Shown here in pieces: positions 1 to 6,159 of a stretch of 8,411 nucleotides of DNA (the stretch's first letter is position 1; every line of letters begins with the position of its first letter). The position numbers were made by a program, and so were the translations under genes. Source of the DNA: Acetobacteraceae bacterium (GTDB lineage Bacteria > Pseudomonadota > Alphaproteobacteria > Acetobacterales > Acetobacteraceae); assembly GCA_019689515.1 (NCBI GenBank), contig JADGHI010000142.1, positions 1-8,411 on the forward strand. The letters run 5' to 3'. Under the pieces are notes generated by a model. It had not been told where the DNA came from. It searched no databases and saw only the letters and a program-made list of their open reading frames with translations.

Positions 1-513
1 CCAGCCGAGCAGCGGCAGCAGCGCCGTCGAGACCGGCCAGCCCACCGTGCTCGCGAAGCCCGCGATCAGCGTCACCTGGGTGATCGGCCGCCGCGCCTCC
101 CGGCCATAGAGGCGCCCGAGCGTGGCGAAGGTCGGGTCGTAGAGCCCCATCGCCATGCCGACGCCGAGCACCGCCCAGCCGGCGAACCAACCCACGATCC
201 CCGGCAGCAGGCCGAGCATCACGAGGCCAGCGGCCAGCACGAAGGACGAGGCGATGAGCACGCCGCGCCCTCCCCGCGCCTCGATCGCCCGGCCGACGTG
301 CGGGGCGCAGAACCCCGCGACCAACAGCGCCGCCGAGAAGGCGCCGACCACCACCGCGCGCGACTGGCCGAGATCCTCTGCCACCGGCGCGGCGAACACG
401 GCGGGCAGGTAGTAGGTACAGGCCCAGGCGATGGTCTGGGCGAGGCCGAGCGCGACCGCGACCCGTCCGGGCCGGGCCCGCGGCGCCTGCGTGGTCGCCT
501 CCGGCGCGCTCAA
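1..513 (-). CDS. MFS transporter, N-terminal part (runs off the left edge)
   Basis: The minus-strand frame stays open to base 1 and gives about 171 residues of an inner-membrane transporter. It starts with a short polar stretch, followed by roughly five hydrophobic helices. The loop after the second helix reads GFCAPHVGRAIEARGGR, a good match to MFS motif A (G-x-x-x-[DP]-x-x-G-R-x-x-x-x-G-G-R), which supports the superfamily call. The C-terminal half lies outside the window. The substrate cannot be told; the family exports or imports small solutes by proton coupling. The start is uncertain: the frame has no ATG or GTG upstream of the first helix. The TTG at 513-511 gives a sensible N-terminus (MSAPEATTQAP), and a TTG at 585-583 is the alternative. 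Neither has a good Shine-Dalgarno sequence. The family call is firm and the start is weak. Confidence 0.82.
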   Translation of the reverse strand, partial: MSAPEATTQAPRARPGRVAVALGLAQTIAWACTYYLPAVFAAPVAEDLGQSRAVVVGAFSAALLVAGFCAPHVGRAIEARGGRGVLIASSFVLAAGLVMLGLLPGIVGWFAGWAVLGVGMAMGLYDPTFATLGRLYGREARRPITQVTLIAGFASTVGWPVSTALLPLLGW

Positions 514-923
514 CCGCGGCAGCCGTCGCCAGCGCGCGCCGGCGTCGTCCAGGGCGGCGGGCCGAAGGTGCGGTGCGGCCCGCAAGGGAAGGAAGGATCG
601 GGGCGGAAGCCGGTGGCAAGGATCGCGCGCCGCTCGCCGCGCACCCTGCGTGGCGGCACCGCGCTGCCTTCTCCGGCGCCAGTGGCTTGCACCCGGCCAT
701 CCGCATCGCGCGCGTCGTACTCCCCCGGGTAGGGGGCGAAGGCGATGACGGCGACCGAGTCCACCTGCATGGGCGCATGTTCGCCGAGTTCGCCGCGCGC
801 CGCCAGGGCGTCGTCCGCCGCCCTACAGCCGAATTTCGACATGGCGTGCCGAAGGCCCGCCCTAGCCGTTGATGCCCGGTTAGCCGGTCGCGGCGCTCAG
901 CCTTCGAGGGTGAATAGCGTATG

Positions 924-971
924 CTGCGCCTTGCGCAGTTGGTCCTGCGGGTCGGGCAGGGGGCCGACCCG
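924..971. repeat. Pair of perfect inverted repeats
   Basis: CTGCGC at 924-929 pairs with GCGCAG at 933-938 across a 3-base loop. CGGGTCGG at 948-955 pairs with CCGACCCG at 964-971 across an 8-base loop. Both lie in non-coding DNA downstream of the minus-strand operon. They could be transcript-end structures or part of a structured RNA, but neither is followed by a T-run on either strand, and short GC stems arise easily by chance at this base composition. Confidence 0.35.
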
Positions 972-1001
972 ATGCCTCCATCCGGCCTGCCCAACGGCAG
1001 C

Positions 1002-1024
1002 GGCGGGATGCGATTCGTCCCGCC
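1002..1024 (-). terminator. Possible transcript-end hairpin after the lpdA-methylase-membrane protein operon
   Basis: GGCGGGA at 1002-1008 is perfectly complementary to TCCCGCC at 1018-1024 with a 9-base loop. It begins about 20 bases beyond the stop codon of the minus-strand gene ending at 1044, which fits a terminator or 3'-end stabilising stem. No U-tract follows, so it is not a textbook intrinsic terminator. Confidence 0.3.
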
Positions 1025-1043
1025 CGTACACTGGTAGAAGCGT

Positions 1044-1331
1044 TCAGCCGCGCCCCATCAGCAGCAGCGAACGGGCCTGCTCGCGCCAGCGGCGCATGCG
1101 CTGGACCAGCCGGGCCTCGAGCGACTCCACCATCGCGACCTGCCGCGGCCAGCGCGCCTGAGCCCAGGCCATGCCGCGATGGGCCCAATGGTACTGGTGA
1201 CGTAGCACGAACAATCCGAGGGCGATGAACAGCGCGCCCTGCAGGATCGGCAGCACGGTGCCGAGCGCGCCGAGACCGAGCAGCGACCAGCCAAAGACCT
1301 TGCGCCCGAAGGACGGGCGGTACTCCATCAT
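1044..1331 (-). CDS. Small membrane protein, PGPGW-like (95 aa)
   Basis: The frame encodes 95 residues. It has a basic N-terminus (MMEYRPSFGRK), one long hydrophobic segment at about residues 11-43 (GWSLLGLGALGTVLPILQ and onward) that could form a helical hairpin, and a C-terminal half rich in Arg, Trp and Gln (RRWREQAR). The G-x-x-L-L-x-L-G-x-x-G-x-x-L-P pattern at the start of the hydrophobic part recalls small PGPGW/DUF454-type inner-membrane proteins, whose function is unknown; this is a resemblance only. The ATG at 1331-1329 overlaps the TGA of the methyltransferase gene (ATGA), with GAGGGTGGA just upstream serving as ribosome binding site, so translation is probably coupled. A second ATG follows immediately and could be the true start. 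Confidence 0.72.
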   Translation of the reverse strand: MMEYRPSFGRKVFGWSLLGLGALGTVLPILQGALFIALGLFVLRHQYHWAHRGMAWAQARWPRQVAMVESLEARLVQRMRRWREQARSLLLMGRG

Positions 1332-2410
1332 TCCACCCTCTCCTCCGCCGCGGCGGGCGAATGGGCCGCGTCGAGCCCAGGCGCCGGCCTCTCGGTCAGC
1401 ACATAGAGGTATTCGACGTTGCGCAGCCGGCCCACCGTGCCGACGCGCTCGCCGCGCGGGTTGTGGATGCCGATCTTGGCGCCGACGTAGCGGTCGTGCG
1501 GGATCGCGATGACCTGCAGGTGGCCGCCGCAGCCCCTGGCGCGCAGGATCGCCTCCAGCTCCGCGCGGGAGAGATGGCCCTCGTCGTTGAAGGAGACAAG
1601 CAGGGCGCGGCAGCGCAGCGCGCCGACGACGCGCGCGAGCGCCGGGCCGATGCTGCGGCGGCCGTTGAAGGCGCTCGTCCGGGTTCGGCAGTCGGCGCGC
1701 TTGCAGGCGACGCCGTACACCTCCGGGCTGTCCCAGCGGACGATTGTCTCCCAGACGTGATAATTGCGCAGATAGGAGTGCTGGTTGTAGGGCGGGTCGA
1801 GATAGGCGAGGTCGGCCTCGATGCTGGGGGCGATGCGCTCGGCATCGGCGCAGGTGGCGACGCAAGGGCCCGCGGCGGGGCGCGGAAGCAGGCGCGGCAG
1901 CCGCAGCTCGAGGTCGTTCAGCGCGCGCGGCGCCCAGCGCTTCATGTAGGCCATCTGGAGGCCCGCGGTGGAATCCACGCGGTCGGCGGCCTCGAGCAGC
2001 GAGGTGAGCAGCACCGCCTCCAGCTCCGGCTCCGCGTCGAGGGCGGCGATGGCGTCGCGGATCGCGTCGATGCGCTCGCCGTTCTTCGGGTGGAAGAAGC
2101 GGGAGCGCAGACAGTAGGTCTCGGTCACGTAGCCGGGGCGGCCGGGCAGGCGCTGGAGGTCGGCGAGGATGCGCCGCGCCGGCTCCGCCCAGCGCTCGGC
2201 GTCGGCCTGGACGTAGCAGGTGGCGATCGTATGGGCGTAGGCGTTGTGGTCGTTGGCGAGCACGCGGTAGCCGGCGGCCTTCAGCGCGTGGCCCACGCGC
2301 GCCGTGCCGGAGAACAGGTCGGCCACCGTCCCGCCGGGCGGCAGGATGGCGCCGATGACGCGCATGATGTGCGGCAGGAGCGCGCGCTTCGAGCCGATGT
2401 ACTTGATCAC
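1328..2410 (-). CDS. D12-class DNA adenine-N6 methyltransferase
   Basis: This 360-residue protein should transfer a methyl group from S-adenosylmethionine to the N6 of adenine in a specific DNA site. It opens with IKYIGSKR (residues 2-9, motif X of the D12/Dam-like alpha class). It continues with the AdoMet-binding DLFSGTARVG (31-40), an acidic motif II-type turn LANDHN (51-56), and the catalytic motif IV LDPPYNQHSY (204-213). The C-terminal SFNDEGHLS (273-281) and EYLYVLTERP (333-342) are also typical of the M.FokI-like branch of this family. All key residues are present, so it looks active. The start is GTG at 2410-2408, directly before motif X. The gene begins 45 bases after lpdA and overlaps the next gene by 4 bases. 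No restriction endonuclease is nearby, so it is an orphan here. It is not CcrM, which is a beta-class enzyme. Its recognition site cannot be read from the sequence. Confidence 0.9.
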   Translation of the reverse strand: MIKYIGSKRALLPHIMRVIGAILPPGGTVADLFSGTARVGHALKAAGYRVLANDHNAYAHTIATCYVQADAERWAEPARRILADLQRLPGRPGYVTETYCLRSRFFHPKNGERIDAIRDAIAALDAEPELEAVLLTSLLEAADRVDSTAGLQMAYMKRWAPRALNDLELRLPRLLPRPAAGPCVATCADAERIAPSIEADLAYLDPPYNQHSYLRNYHVWETIVRWDSPEVYGVACKRADCRTRTSAFNGRRSIGPALARVVGALRCRALLVSFNDEGHLSRAELEAILRARGCGGHLQVIAIPHDRYVGAKIGIHNPRGERVGTVGRLRNVEYLYVLTERPAPGLDAAHSPAAAEERVE

Positions 2411-2455
2411 CGGTGAGGCCGCCCGACGCGCTGGAGGCGCCGCTCCCGCCCGCCG

Positions 2456-3847
2456 CTAGATGTGCAGCGCCTGGCCGGATGCCGCGAGCGCCGCCTCCTT
2501 CACCGCCTCGTTCAGCGACGGATGGGCGTGGCTGGTGCGGCCGACATCCTCCGCGCTCGCGCCGAATTCGATGGCGAGGGCGAGCTCCGCGATCAGCGTG
2601 CCGGCATCGGGCCCGATGATGTGCGCGCCGAGCAGGCGGTCGGTCGCCTTGTCGGCCAGCAGCTTCACGAAGCCGTCGGTGTCGCCCATCGCGCGGGCGC
2701 GACCATTGGCGGTGAAGGGGAACTTGCCGACCTTGTAGGCGATGCCCTCGGCCTTCAGCTGCTCCTCGGTGCGGCCGACCGAGGCGACCTCGGGCCAAGT
2801 GTACACGACGCCGGGGATGGCCTCGTAATTCACGTGCCCGGCCTTGCCGGCGATGATCTCGGCCACCGCCACTCCCTCGTCCTCCGCCTTGTGCGCGAGC
2901 ATCGGGCCGGCGATGCAGTCGCCGATCGCCCAGATGCCCGGCACGTTGGTGGCGTAGTGGCCGTTGGTCGCGATCCGGCCGCGCTCGTCGAGCGCGCCGC
3001 CGACCGCGTCGAGGCCGAGTCCGTTCACGTAGGGCCGGCGCCCGATCGCGACCAGGACGACGTCGGCCGTGATCTCCTCCGCCGCACCGCCTTCCGCCGG
3101 CTCAAGGGTCAGCGTGACGCCCTCATTGCCCTTGCGCGCGCCGGTGACCTTCGTCTTGAGGCGGAACTTCATGCCCTGCTTCGCGAGGATGCGCTCGAAG
3201 GCCTTGCCGACCTCCCCGTCCATCCCGGGCACGATGCGGTCGAGGAACTCCACCACCGTCACCTGTGCGCCGAGGCGGCGCCAGACGCTGCCCAGCTCGA
3301 GCCCGATATAGCCGCCGCCGATCACCACGAGGCGCTCCGGCACGCGGTCCAGCTCCAGCCCGCCGGTGGAGGTGACGATCACCCGTTCGTCCACCTCGAC
3401 GCCGGGGAGCGGGATGCTCTCGCTGCCGGTGGCGATGACGATGTGCTTCGTCTCGTACTCCTCGCCGTTCACCGCGACCCGGCCGGGCGCGAGGATGCGG
3501 CCCTCGCCCTTCAGCCAGGTGACCTTGTTCTTGCGGAACAGGAACTCGACCCCGCGGACGTTGGCGGTCACCACCTCGCCCTTGCGCGCCTGCATGCGGG
3601 CGAGGTCGAGCGTCACGCCGGCGAGGCCGATGCCGTGGTCCTTGAACTTGTGCGTCGCCTCCTCGAACAGCTCCGAGGACTGCAGGAGCGCCTTGGACGG
3701 GATGCAGCCGATGTTGAGGCAGGTGCCGCCGAGCGTCTCCCGCTTCTCCACGCAGGCCACCTTCATGCCGAGCTGCGCGGCGCGGATGGCGCAAACATAG
3801 CCGCCGGGGCCGGCGCCGATGACGATGACGTCGAAGGAATCGGGCAT
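2456..3847 (-). CDS. lpdA: Dihydrolipoamide dehydrogenase (E3)
   Basis: E3 is the FAD enzyme (EC 1.8.1.4) that reoxidises dihydrolipoyl groups on E2 with NAD+, in the 2-oxoglutarate and/or pyruvate dehydrogenase complexes in the cytoplasm. The 463-residue length is normal for the family. Seen in order: the FAD-binding GAGPGG (11-16); the redox-active disulfide GGTCLNIGCIPSK with Cys43 and Cys48; the NAD-binding GGGYIGLE (177-184); the second FAD motif AIGDCIAGPMLAHKAEDEG (307-325); and the dimer-interface HAHPSLNEA, where His442 and Glu447 form the catalytic dyad. The ATG at 3847-3845 puts the FAD fold at the usual N-terminal place. The frame extends upstream to 4096, but that part is low-complexity and unlike the family. 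AGGA lies 12 bases before the start. It heads a run with the methyltransferase gene, and its partner odhB lies about 3.6 kb upstream beyond an oppositely oriented operon. Confidence 0.96.
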   Translation of the reverse strand: MPDSFDVIVIGAGPGGYVCAIRAAQLGMKVACVEKRETLGGTCLNIGCIPSKALLQSSELFEEATHKFKDHGIGLAGVTLDLARMQARKGEVVTANVRGVEFLFRKNKVTWLKGEGRILAPGRVAVNGEEYETKHIVIATGSESIPLPGVEVDERVIVTSTGGLELDRVPERLVVIGGGYIGLELGSVWRRLGAQVTVVEFLDRIVPGMDGEVGKAFERILAKQGMKFRLKTKVTGARKGNEGVTLTLEPAEGGAAEEITADVVLVAIGRRPYVNGLGLDAVGGALDERGRIATNGHYATNVPGIWAIGDCIAGPMLAHKAEDEGVAVAEIIAGKAGHVNYEAIPGVVYTWPEVASVGRTEEQLKAEGIAYKVGKFPFTANGRARAMGDTDGFVKLLADKATDRLLGAHIIGPDAGTLIAELALAIEFGASAEDVGRTSHAHPSLNEAVKEAALAASGQALHI

Positions 3848-4125
3848 TTGAGGGGGGTATCCTGGTGGGAAAGGCGCGGCGGGAAAGTGGCCCGCGCGGC
3901 GCCGCGGATCAAGGATGCCGTCCGGCGGCGCCATCCGGCCCGACCGGGCCACGCCGGCGGGCCGACCGTCCGCCCTGGAGGGCGCGCCGGCCGCAGCGCG
4001 TGCGGCCGTCGTCCCAGCCGGCGGCGCCGCGCCAAACGGCTTGACGCGCCCGCCCCGCGCCATGTCCGCTAGCCCCCGGGCGACGGCCACACGCAAAAAC
4101 GGGCCGCGCCCGAGGGAGGACGACC
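3848..4125. promoter_or_regulatory. Divergent intergenic region between lpdA and the receptor operon
   Basis: This 278-base gap lies between two genes reading away from each other, so it must hold both promoters. It is extremely GC-rich with few AT-rich spots. One perfect inverted repeat is visible: CGGCCGCA at 3988-3995 against TGCGGCCG at 4001-4008 with a 5-base loop. It could be an operator or a leader hairpin. No regulator gene is adjacent to hint at which protein might bind. Confidence 0.55.
4041..4070 (+). promoter_or_regulatory. Candidate sigma-70-type promoter for the receptor operon
   Basis: TTGACG at 4041-4046 matches the -35 consensus at five of six positions and lies about 80 bases before the first receptor start. 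At 18-base spacing the matching hexamer is TCCGCT, a poor -10. The call rests on the -35 alone and its position, so it is tentative. Confidence 0.22.
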
Positions 4126-5136
4126 ATGACCGACCACCATTCCGGGCTGCCGCCCGCCGAGGGTGGACCGCTGCCGCGCCGCGCGGCGCTCGGCCTCACC
4201 GCCGTGGCGCTCGCCGCGCCGGCCGTGACACGGGCCGCAGCCGGCTTCCCCGAAAGGCCAATCCGGCTGATCGTGCCCTGGTCGGCCGGCAGTTCCTCCG
4301 ATGTCCAGATGCGCTCCCTCGCCGACATTGCCCAGGGCCCGCTCGGGCAGCCGGTCGTGGTCGAGAACAAGCCCGGCGCCGGCGGCACGATCCATATCGT
4401 CCCGCTGGTGCGCGAGACGCGGGCCGACGGCTACACGCTGGGCCAGATGCACCTTTCGGTGATCCGCCGGCCCTTCCTGGTCCGCACGCCGCAATGGGAC
4501 CTCGCGACCGACTTCACCTACGTCATCGGCCTGTGCGGCTGGGTGACGGGCCTCGCGGTGAGGGCGGACGCGCCGTGGCGCGACTGGGCCGAGTTCGTCG
4601 CCGCGGCGAAGGCCGCGCCCGGGCGGATCACCTACGCCACCGCCGGCATCGCCACGACGCCGCACATCCTGATGGAAGACCTCGGCCAGCGAATCGGCGT
4701 GCAGCTCACCCACGTGCCCTTCCGCGGCTCCAGCGAGGGGGTGACGGCGGTGCTCGGCAGCCAGGTCTCCGCCGTCGCGGACGCCTCGACCTGGGCGCCG
4801 CATGTCGAGGCGGGGCGGATGCGCCTGCTCTGCGTGTTCACCGCGGAGCGCTTCCGCCGCTTCCCCGACGTGCCGACGCTGCGCGAGCTGGGGATCGACC
4901 TGGTGGCGAGCTCGGCCTACGGCATCGTCGGGCCGCGCGGGATCGACCCGGGTGCGGTGCGCATCCTGCACGACGCGTTCAGGACCGCGCTCTTCGATCC
5001 CAGGAACGAGCGCGTCCGAGACCAGTTCGACATGCCGGCGCTTTACTACGATAGCGCGACCTACCGGGAGGTCACGCTGCGCCAGGCGGAGTACGAGCGG
5101 ACGATGGCGCAGCGCCTGGGGCTGCGCATCGAATAA
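4126..5136 (+). CDS. Bug/TctC-family periplasmic solute-binding protein, copy 1
   Basis: This 336-residue extracytoplasmic receptor belongs to the tripartite tricarboxylate transporter type and should bind a small carboxylate or similar solute in the periplasm. The N-terminus carries a signal sequence with a twin-arginine-like RRAALG (18-23), a hydrophobic stretch to about residue 34 and an AAA-G cleavage region near 37-40. The mature part begins FPERPIRLIVPWSAG. It then shows the family's first ligand loop ending in Asp59, VVVENKPGAGGT (77-88), DGYTLGQMHLS (101-111), GIATTPHILMED (174-185), a THVPFRG loop (195-201) and the late FPDVPTLRELG (246-256). A strong GGGAGGA Shine-Dalgarno sits 5 bases before the ATG. 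It is the first of three tandem paralogues, and the ligand is unknown. No TctA or TctB membrane component is in the window, so it is an orphan receptor here, as is common for the family. Confidence 0.92.
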   Translation: MTDHHSGLPPAEGGPLPRRAALGLTAVALAAPAVTRAAAGFPERPIRLIVPWSAGSSSDVQMRSLADIAQGPLGQPVVVENKPGAGGTIHIVPLVRETRADGYTLGQMHLSVIRRPFLVRTPQWDLATDFTYVIGLCGWVTGLAVRADAPWRDWAEFVAAAKAAPGRITYATAGIATTPHILMEDLGQRIGVQLTHVPFRGSSEGVTAVLGSQVSAVADASTWAPHVEAGRMRLLCVFTAERFRRFPDVPTLRELGIDLVASSAYGIVGPRGIDPGAVRILHDAFRTALFDPRNERVRDQFDMPALYYDSATYREVTLRQAEYERTMAQRLGLRIE

Positions 5137-5150
5137 GGGGAGGAATCTGG

Positions 5151-6134
5151 ATGAGAATCACTCGGCGTGCCGCGCTAGGGGGAGCGGGGGCGGCGCTCGC
5201 GACGCCGGCCATCGCGCAACGGGGCGGCACTGGCGGCGGACGATATCCGGACCGGCCGATCCGGCTGATCGTGCCCTGGCCGCCGGGCGGCTCGGCGGAT
5301 GCGCAACTGCGCTCGCTGGCCGAGATCGCGGGACGCAAGCTCGGGCAGAGCATCGTGGTGGAGAACCGGGCGGGCGCGTCCGGCACGCTCGGCGCGCTGC
5401 ACCTCAAGACGCAGGCGCGGCCGGATGGCTACACCATCGCGCAGATGCACCTCTCCGTCATCCGGCGGCCCTTCCTGGTGCGCAACCCGCCCTGGGACCC
5501 GGTGGAGGACTTCACCCACATCATCGGCCTGTGCGGCTGGATGTTCGGCGTCTGCGTCAAGGCGGACAGCGAGATCCGGAGCTGGGCGGACTACCTCGCC
5601 TACGCGCGGGCCAATCCGGGGCGGCTGACCTACACCACCTCCGGCATCGCGACGACGAACCACCTGGCGATGGAGGAGATCGCCGAGCGCGAGGGGATCG
5701 AGCTGACCCACGTGCCCTACCGCGCCTCGAACGAGGCAGCCGTGGCGGTGGCCTCGGGCGAGGTGATGAGCGTGGCGGACAGTTCCGCCTGGGCACCGCT
5801 GGTGGATGGCGGGCAACTGCGGCTGCTCTGCGTCTGGACGGCGGAGCGTTCGCCGCGCTTCCCCGATGCGCCGACCCTCAAGGAGCTGGGCTACGACATG
5901 GTGGTGACCTCGCCCTACGGCCTGTCGGGGCCGAAGGGGATGGACGAGGGCGTGGTGCGGGTGCTGCACGACACGTGCAAGGCGGCGCTGTTCGACCCCG
6001 CCAACGCCGCGGTGCGGGCGAATTTCGACATGCCGCTGGAGTACTACGACACCGCGCAGTACCGCGACTTCATCCGCCGCCGCGCGGAATACGAACGCAG
6101 GATGGCGCAGCGGCTGAACCTGCGGATCGACTGA
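5151..6134 (+). CDS. Bug/TctC-family periplasmic solute-binding protein, copy 2
   Basis: The protein has 327 residues and starts 14 bases after copy 1, with GGGGAGGA 7 bases before the ATG. The signal sequence is short, with TRRAALGGAG (4-13) and probable cleavage after ATPAIAQ (17-23). The mature domain has RYPDRPIRLIVPWPPGGSAD (31-50), VVENRAGASGTL (69-80), PDGYTIAQMHLS (91-102) and the C-terminal FPDAPTLKELG (237-247), all standard family landmarks. It shares QMHLSVIRRPFLVR and GLCGW with copy 1. With copy 3 it shares SGIAT-x-NHLAMEE and VVTSPYG, so it is intermediate between the two. It is expected to bind an organic acid in the periplasm; the exact ligand cannot be inferred. It is the middle gene of the operon. 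Confidence 0.92.
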   Translation: MRITRRAALGGAGAALATPAIAQRGGTGGGRYPDRPIRLIVPWPPGGSADAQLRSLAEIAGRKLGQSIVVENRAGASGTLGALHLKTQARPDGYTIAQMHLSVIRRPFLVRNPPWDPVEDFTHIIGLCGWMFGVCVKADSEIRSWADYLAYARANPGRLTYTTSGIATTNHLAMEEIAEREGIELTHVPYRASNEAAVAVASGEVMSVADSSAWAPLVDGGQLRLLCVWTAERSPRFPDAPTLKELGYDMVVTSPYGLSGPKGMDEGVVRVLHDTCKAALFDPANAAVRANFDMPLEYYDTAQYRDFIRRRAEYERRMAQRLNLRID

Positions 6135-6143
6135 GGTGCCCCC

Positions 6144-6152
6144 GGGAGAGGA
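6144..6152 (+). promoter_or_regulatory. Ribosome binding site fixing the start of receptor copy 3
   Basis: GGGAGAGGA ends 7 bases before the ATG at 6160. It sets that ATG as the start, not the in-frame GTG at 6136, which has no comparable site and would put eight polar residues before the signal sequence. Confidence 0.75.
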
Positions 6153-6159
6153 AACATCC

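Larger units (their letters stand above)
514..1043. other. Gene-poor stretch with several short hairpins
   Basis: No reading frame here looks like a protein I recognise. The open frames on both strands (for example 510-842 minus and 745-1161 plus) are rich in Arg, Ala, Ser and Cys, as expected from out-of-frame GC-rich DNA, and they overlap one another. What can be seen are three perfect inverted repeats at 924-938, 948-971 and 1002-1024, described separately. The stretch should contain the MFS gene's promoter and the end of the transcript that leaves the small membrane protein gene at 1044. No tRNA-like fold or direct-repeat array was noticed. Confidence 0.6.

Noticed and set aside
510..842. 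Minus-strand frame of 110 codons beginning with ATG at 842
   Set aside because: It has an ATG and a moderately balanced first half, but no known motif. The second half is low-complexity and overlaps the region just before the MFS gene. Not enough to call a gene.
1361..2416. Plus-strand frame antisense to the methyltransferase (351 codons)
   Set aside because: No recognisable motif and composition typical of antisense reading. The minus-strand gene has intact D12 motifs.
1044..2798. Long minus-strand frame of 584 codons covering the methyltransferase region
   Set aside because: Only its last 95 codons look like protein. The rest is Arg/Ala/Pro-rich out-of-frame reading of lpdA and the methyltransferase gene, which have clear motifs in their own frames.
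2462..4072. Long plus-strand frame antisense to lpdA (536 codons)
   Set aside because: It is a GC-rich antisense shadow with His/Asp/Ala-rich low-complexity translation. lpdA on the other strand has every catalytic motif.
3848..4096. N-terminal extension of lpdA by about 83 residues
   Set aside because: The added part is Arg/Ala/Gly/Pro-rich and unlike the family, whose proteins begin close to the FAD motif. The ATG at 3847 gives the normal length.
3915..5054. Plus-strand frame overlapping receptor copy 1 (379 codons), and similar frames at 4802-6163 and 6603-7535
   Set aside because: These are +1/+2 shadows of the receptor genes, with Arg- and Ala-rich translation and no domain signatures.
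6136..6159. Earlier GTG start for receptor copy 3
   Set aside because: The Shine-Dalgarno at 6144-6152 fits the ATG at 6160, and the extra residues would precede a complete signal sequence.
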